Assembly: GCF_003610495.1 (NCBI RefSeq)
Contig: NZ_RAPK01000009.1
Location: forward strand, 186,001-250,000
DNA length: 64,000 bases
Reading direction: 5' to 3'
From: Sinobaca qinghaiensis
GTDB taxonomy: Bacteria; Bacillota; Bacilli; Bacillales; Marinococcaceae
Numbering within the stretch: position 1 is the stretch's first letter; the number at the start of each line of letters is the position of its first letter. Shown here piece after piece: positions 60,554 through 64,000 of the stretch. The notes beneath the pieces were generated by a model, which was not told the origin of the DNA, did no database searches, and saw nothing but the letters and a program-made list of their open reading frames with translations. Position numbers and translations under genes: made by a program.

Positions 60554-62650
60554 CTAGTCTGACGACTCGGTAAATACGAGATACCTGAAATCAGCAAAGG
60601 TCTGGATAAGCCCGGACAGCTGGACCATCTGCGCAAGACGGTTCTGCTTTACAGCTTCATCATCGCTCATCACCATTACATGCTCAAAGTAGTCATTAAT
60701 ATAAGGAGAGAGCTTCTCAAGTTCCTGAAGCGCCTCTTCCATGCTGTTATCCTGGAGCAGGGATGGCAGGGAGACTGCCAGCTCTTCATGGGCTTTCATC
60801 AGCTGCTTCTCCTGATCGTTTTCCATCAGCTCTGTTCGTACAGGGGGAGCATCCAATTCGGCTTTTTTGGAAATATTGGTAACACGGCTGAGTGCTTCCA
60901 CCGTCTCTTTAAACGAAGCTTTATTTTTCTGCGCCTGCAGAAAACCGGCTTTGTTGACTAAAATATAAATATAGCCAATGTCTCCCTGAAGAAGGGCATC
61001 ACAGACATCATGGCTGATGGAGCGCTCCAGCAGAAGGTTGCGGATCCGCTGTTTGAAAAATTCCTGAAGTTCAATGGCCAGTTCTTCTTCCGGACGTTTC
61101 AGCACCCCTGCTTTTGCAGCTATTTCCATTGTCTGCTGAATCATCCCTTCCACCGTAATCGGCAGCTCCTGGGCAAGCATAATAGCAACTGCTCCGGCTG
61201 CATGCCTTCTAATACCATTTGGATCCTGGGAGCCTGTAGGAACTGCCCCGATGCCAAACGCTGTTACTACGGTGTCCATTTTGTCAGCCAGCCCGATAAC
61301 GGCTGCTTCTTTGGAAGAAGGCGTCATGTCCCCTGCAAAACGGGGCAGGTAGTGCTCTCTTATCGAACGTGCCACGGTTTCATTTTCTCCGGCCAGCAGC
61401 GCGTATTTCTCACCGACAATACCCTGAAGTTCTGTAAATTCATCCACCATAAGCGTGACCAGATCAAACTTCGATAAAAACGCTCCACGGCGGATATTTT
61501 CCTGCGCTTCTTCCGACAGGCTGATTTTTTTGGCTGCAGCCAGGCTCAGTCCTTGAATGCGCCGGACCTTATCTCCTATAGTGCCGAGGCCTTCCTGGTA
61601 CACAATGTTATCCAGTTTTGCCGCTGCCTGTTCAGGAGGAAGCTTCTGATCTTCTTCATAGAAAAATCTGCCGTCAGCCAGCCGTGCCCGAAGCACTTTT
61701 TCGTTTCCTTTTCGTACGTTTTCAATGTGCTCTTCGTTTCCATTACGCACCGTAACAAAGTTCGGAAGCAGGCGTGCGTTTTCATCTTCTACCGGGAAGT
61801 AGCGCTGATGCTCTCTCATGGAAGTAATCAGCACTTCCTGGGGAAGTTCCAGATAAGAAACATCAAATGATCCCGACAGGGCGGTTGGATATTCAACCAG
61901 GTTGTTTATTTCTTCGAGCAGGTCTTCATTGATAGGGATAAGCCAGTTTTCTTTTTCTTCGATTGCAGCAATCTGTTTTCTGATCATTTCTTTTCGTTCG
62001 GACGGCTCTGCTATTACCCATTCTTTTTCCAGTACAGCTTCATAAGCCGCCGGGCTCTCAATAACAGTATTGGCTCCCAGAAAACGATGGCCTCTTGTTT
62101 GCCGGCCCGCCTTAACTCCCGCCATTTCCATTGGAATAATCTCTGTACCATACAAAGAAACAATCCACTGGACCGGCCGCACATAACGCATAGTGTGGCT
62201 TCCCCACTTCATGCTTTTTGGAAAAGTCATTTTGGAAGCTTCTGCGCCAAGTTCCGGCAGAAGTTCAGCCGTTGCCCGGCCCTTTTCTTCTTTTTTTGCA
62301 AATACATATTCAACATCTTTGATCGATTCAATATACAAATCGTTTTCAGACAGTCCCTGTCCCTTGGCAAATCCTATTGCTGCTTTTGTCCAGGATCCAT
62401 CCTCTGCCTGCGCGATGCTGCGTGCAGGGCCTTTTTTCGTTTCTACAATATCCTCCTGTGCGTCTGCTGCCCCTTCAATACGGACCGCAAGTCTTCTTGG
62501 AGTGGAAAAAGAAGCAATTGCTGTATAGTTAATTCTTTTATCTTTCAGCCACGCAGCCGCTCTGCTTTCCAGCTGAAGCATTGCATCGGTTACAAAACGG
62601 GCCGGCATTTCTTCAAGGCCGATTTCCAGTAAATAGTCTTTATTAGCCAT
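60554..62650 (-). CDS. glyS: Glycine-tRNA ligase beta subunit
   Basis: Beta subunit (698 residues) of the alpha2-beta2 glycyl-tRNA synthetase; binds tRNA. Start [19 protein letters not shown] behind AAGGAGGAG, overlapping glyQ by 8 bases; a longer frame lies in glyQ. The B3/B4-like and HD-type region ([23 protein letters not shown]) and the C-terminal helical anticodon domain are typical. Confidence 0.96.
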   Translation of the reverse strand: MANKDYLLEIGLEEMPARFVTDAMLQLESRAAAWLKDKRINYTAIASFSTPRRLAVRIEGAADAQEDIVETKKGPARSIAQAEDGSWTKAAIGFAKGQGLSENDLYIESIKDVEYVFAKKEEKGRATAELLPELGAEASKMTFPKSMKWGSHTMRYVRPVQWIVSLYGTEIIPMEMAGVKAGRQTRGHRFLGANTVIESPAAYEAVLEKEWVIAEPSERKEMIRKQIAAIEEKENWLIPINEDLLEEINNLVEYPTALSGSFDVSYLELPQEVLITSMREHQRYFPVEDENARLLPNFVTVRNGNEEHIENVRKGNEKVLRARLADGRFFYEEDQKLPPEQAAAKLDNIVYQEGLGTIGDKVRRIQGLSLAAAKKISLSEEAQENIRRGAFLSKFDLVTLMVDEFTELQGIVGEKYALLAGENETVARSIREHYLPRFAGDMTPSSKEAAVIGLADKMDTVVTAFGIGAVPTGSQDPNGIRRHAAGAVAIMLAQELPITVEGMIQQTMEIAAKAGVLKRPEEELAIELQEFFKQRIRNLLLERSISHDVCDALLQGDIGYIYILVNKAGFLQAQKNKASFKETVEALSRVTNISKKAELDAPPVRTELMENDQEKQLMKAHEELAVSLPSLLQDNSMEEALQELEKLSPYINDYFEHVMVMSDDEAVKQNRLAQMVQLSGLIQTFADFRYLVFTESSD

Positions 62651-63533
62651 TCGATGACTCCTCCTTCTTGTTAAGCAGCGGGAACTGCAGGCGCTCTCTT
62701 TCCTGATAATAAGACGAAGCACACTCTCTCGCCAGGCGTCTGACCCGGCCGATGTAGCCGGCTCTCTCCGTCACGCTTATCGCCCCTCCTGCATCAAGAA
62801 GATTAAATGTATGAGAGCATTTCAGCACGTAGTCATAAGCGGGAAATACGAGCGATTCTTCAAGCGCTCTGGCTGCTTCTTTTTCATACGTATCAAACTC
62901 TTTAAAAAGCATGGCTGCATCCGCTACCTCAAACGCATATTTGGAATGCTCGTACTCCGGCTGCTTAAATATATCTCCGTATAAAAATCCGTCTACCCAT
63001 GTCAGGTCAAAAACGTTTTCTTTATCCTGAATATAAGAAGCCAATCTTTCAATGCCATACGTAATCTCGACGGCTACCGGACTTGCTTCCATTCCGCCAA
63101 CCTGCTGAAAATAAGTAAACTGGGTAATTTCCATGCCATCGAGCCAGACTTCCCAGCCCAGTCCCCATGCGCTCAGCGTAGGTGCTTCCCAGTTGTCCTC
63201 CACAAAACGGATGTCGTGCTCTTTCGGATTAATTCCGAGCTGTTCCAGGCTTTCTAAGTACAGTTCCTGAATATTGGGCGGCGACGGCTTCATAATCACC
63301 TGAAATTGATGATGCTGGTATAAACGGTTCGGATTCTCACCGTAGCGGCCGTCAGCCGGACGTCTTGAAGGTTCCACGTATGCCACATTCCATGGCTCCG
63401 GGCCAATGCTTCTTAGAAAGGTCATCGGGTTCATCGTCCCCGCTCCTTTTTCTACATCATACGCCTGCATAAGAATACAGTTTTGATCAGACCAAAATTT
63501 CTGAAGCGTTAAAATCATATCCTGAACGTTCAT
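62643..63533 (-). CDS. glyQ: Glycine-tRNA ligase alpha subunit
   Basis: Catalytic alpha subunit (296 residues) that activates glycine. Class II motifs: [34 protein letters not shown] and [16 protein letters not shown]. Makes the alpha2-beta2 enzyme with GlyS, to which it is translationally coupled. Expression is controlled by the glycine T-box in the leader. Order recO-glyQ-glyS as in B. subtilis. Confidence 0.97.
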   Translation of the reverse strand: MNVQDMILTLQKFWSDQNCILMQAYDVEKGAGTMNPMTFLRSIGPEPWNVAYVEPSRRPADGRYGENPNRLYQHHQFQVIMKPSPPNIQELYLESLEQLGINPKEHDIRFVEDNWEAPTLSAWGLGWEVWLDGMEITQFTYFQQVGGMEASPVAVEITYGIERLASYIQDKENVFDLTWVDGFLYGDIFKQPEYEHSKYAFEVADAAMLFKEFDTYEKEAARALEESLVFPAYDYVLKCSHTFNLLDAGGAISVTERAGYIGRVRRLARECASSYYQERERLQFPLLNKKEESSNG

Positions 63534-63571
63534 CTAATCCCTCCATTGAATAACTGCTTTTTTAAACACAT

Positions 63572-63770
63572 AAAAAACCGTCCCTATACCACATCTATGG
63601 TATAGGGACGGTTGTATGCTCCGCGGTTCCACCCTACTTGCTCTCTGCCGGACAGCAGAAAGCCGCTCTTCGTTTAGTATGCTCCAGGATGCCTTCGTCT
63701 TCATAAACTGCGCAGCTCTCACCGTCCTGCGCTCGCTGATTGTTTAGAGAAAGAGTACTATTTCCCTTCA
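63572..63770 (-). ncRNA. T-box leader of glyQS (glycine)
   Basis: On the minus strand the T-box sequence GGGTGGAACCGCGG is at 63621-63634, followed by a strong terminator (AACCGTCCCTATACC stem, 63572-63613). Stem I lies upstream; a GGC glycine specifier is visible in CGAAGGCATCC at 63691-63693. Uncharged tRNA-Gly should pair with it and favour the antiterminator. The 5' end (about 63770) is approximate. Confidence 0.93.
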
Positions 63771-63817
63771 GTGCACTATTAAATGTAGTTGAATCATACT
63801 CAAATCCATCAGGCCTG

Positions 63818-64000
63818 TCAAGTATCCTCCACAGGATTCCATTTTTCCATCTGCTCCATAAATCGCTTGGAACGCAGGTACAGCCCCGAGTATTCTTCGT
63901 AGTACGTATCCATGACCTGCCGGAGTTCCTTTTTGGTTTCCGGCTTCAGCGTAATGCTGCCGAGACGTTTTAAATCCAGATAGTAAAACGTGCGCAGCAG
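63818..64000 (-). CDS. recO: DNA repair protein RecO, C-terminal fragment at window edge
   Basis: The last 60 residues of RecO, which loads RecA and anneals strands with RecR. The visible block ([14 protein letters not shown], then [19 protein letters not shown]) is the conserved RecO C-terminus. The start lies outside the window. Position before glyQ agrees with B. subtilis. Confidence 0.9.
   Translation of the reverse strand: MLRTFYYLDLKRLGSITLKPETKKELRQVMDTYYEEYSGLYLRSKRFMEQMEKWNPVEDT

Noticed and set aside
62087-62632. 181-residue plus-strand ORF
   Set aside because: It lies antisense to glyS, has no ribosome-binding site and a Cys/Phe/Arg-rich low-complexity composition typical of a shadow frame.
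1-64000. CRISPR array, IS element, prophage or attachment site
   Set aside because: No regularly spaced repeats, transposase or integrase genes, or tRNA-flanking direct repeats were seen.

Overview
The window is an ordinary core-chromosome segment of a low-to-mid GC Bacillales bacterium, most likely a salt- or alkali-adapted Bacillaceae member. Gene content and order follow the Bacillus subtilis yqh-gcv-comG-yqg-sodA-yqf-dnaG-sigA-glyQS-recO region almost block by block. Extracytoplasmic proteins are strongly acidic (tail of the PBP, cytochrome c linker, the DUF1002 protein), and Na+-coupled carriers (PanF type, Na/Pi) are present. The halo/alkaliphile reading is an inference from these proteins, not a direct observation. 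No IS element, prophage, CRISPR array or large repeat was found.

Layout. 1-7 kb: an unknown protein, yhdT-panF, efp-yqhT, divergent yqhQ-yqhP, a PAP2-like membrane protein without the catalytic residues, and mntR. 7-12 kb: class II (B12-dependent) ribonucleotide reductase behind two NrdR boxes, D-amino-acid transaminase, lipM and the rhodanese yqhL. 12-18 kb: glycine-cleavage operon gcvT-gcvPA-gcvPB behind a tandem glycine riboswitch, then yqgW, yqgX, yqgY. 18-22 kb: the comG pseudopilus operon, with a frameshifted comGB and an extra 47-aa ORF before comGC. 22-24 kb: yqgV, a second diverged YqhQ-like (DUF1385) protein and an exported anchored protein. 24-31 kb: one long operon yqgN-DUF92-HAD-gluP-yqgQ-glcK-rocF-aspA. 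31-35 kb: rpmG, a class B PBP, sodA and four tRNAs (Asn-Met-His-Ile2). 35-40 kb: DUF456, Na/Pi symporter, DUF1189, NfeD and DUF1002 proteins. 40-49 kb: ispG, a Zur-linked zinc ABC operon, ppx-ppk and a transglycosylase-like protein. 49-64 kb: cshB-nfo, ispH, yqfO-trmK-cccA, sigA, dnaG, yqxD, yqfL-ccpN, glyQS behind a T-box, and the end of recO.

How it works together. Most genes are housekeeping: DNA replication and transcription initiation (dnaG, sigA), translation (efp, glyQS, rpmG, tRNAs), isoprenoids (ispG and ispH), one-carbon/glycine/lipoate metabolism (gcv, lipM, yqgN), DNA uptake (comG), and metal and phosphate homeostasis (mntR, zur-znu, Na/Pi carrier, ppx-ppk). Several cis-regulatory elements can be read directly: a glycine riboswitch, a glycine T-box, tandem NrdR boxes, a partial Zur box, several sigma-A promoters and many intrinsic terminators.

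Departures from the Bacillus scheme are the main points of interest: the degenerate PAP2 protein, the second DUF1385 protein, the comG small ORF and comGB frameshift, rocF-aspA joined to the glucokinase operon, two zinc permeases without a binding protein, and a possible ATT start codon in yqxD. No clearly new multi-gene system was found.
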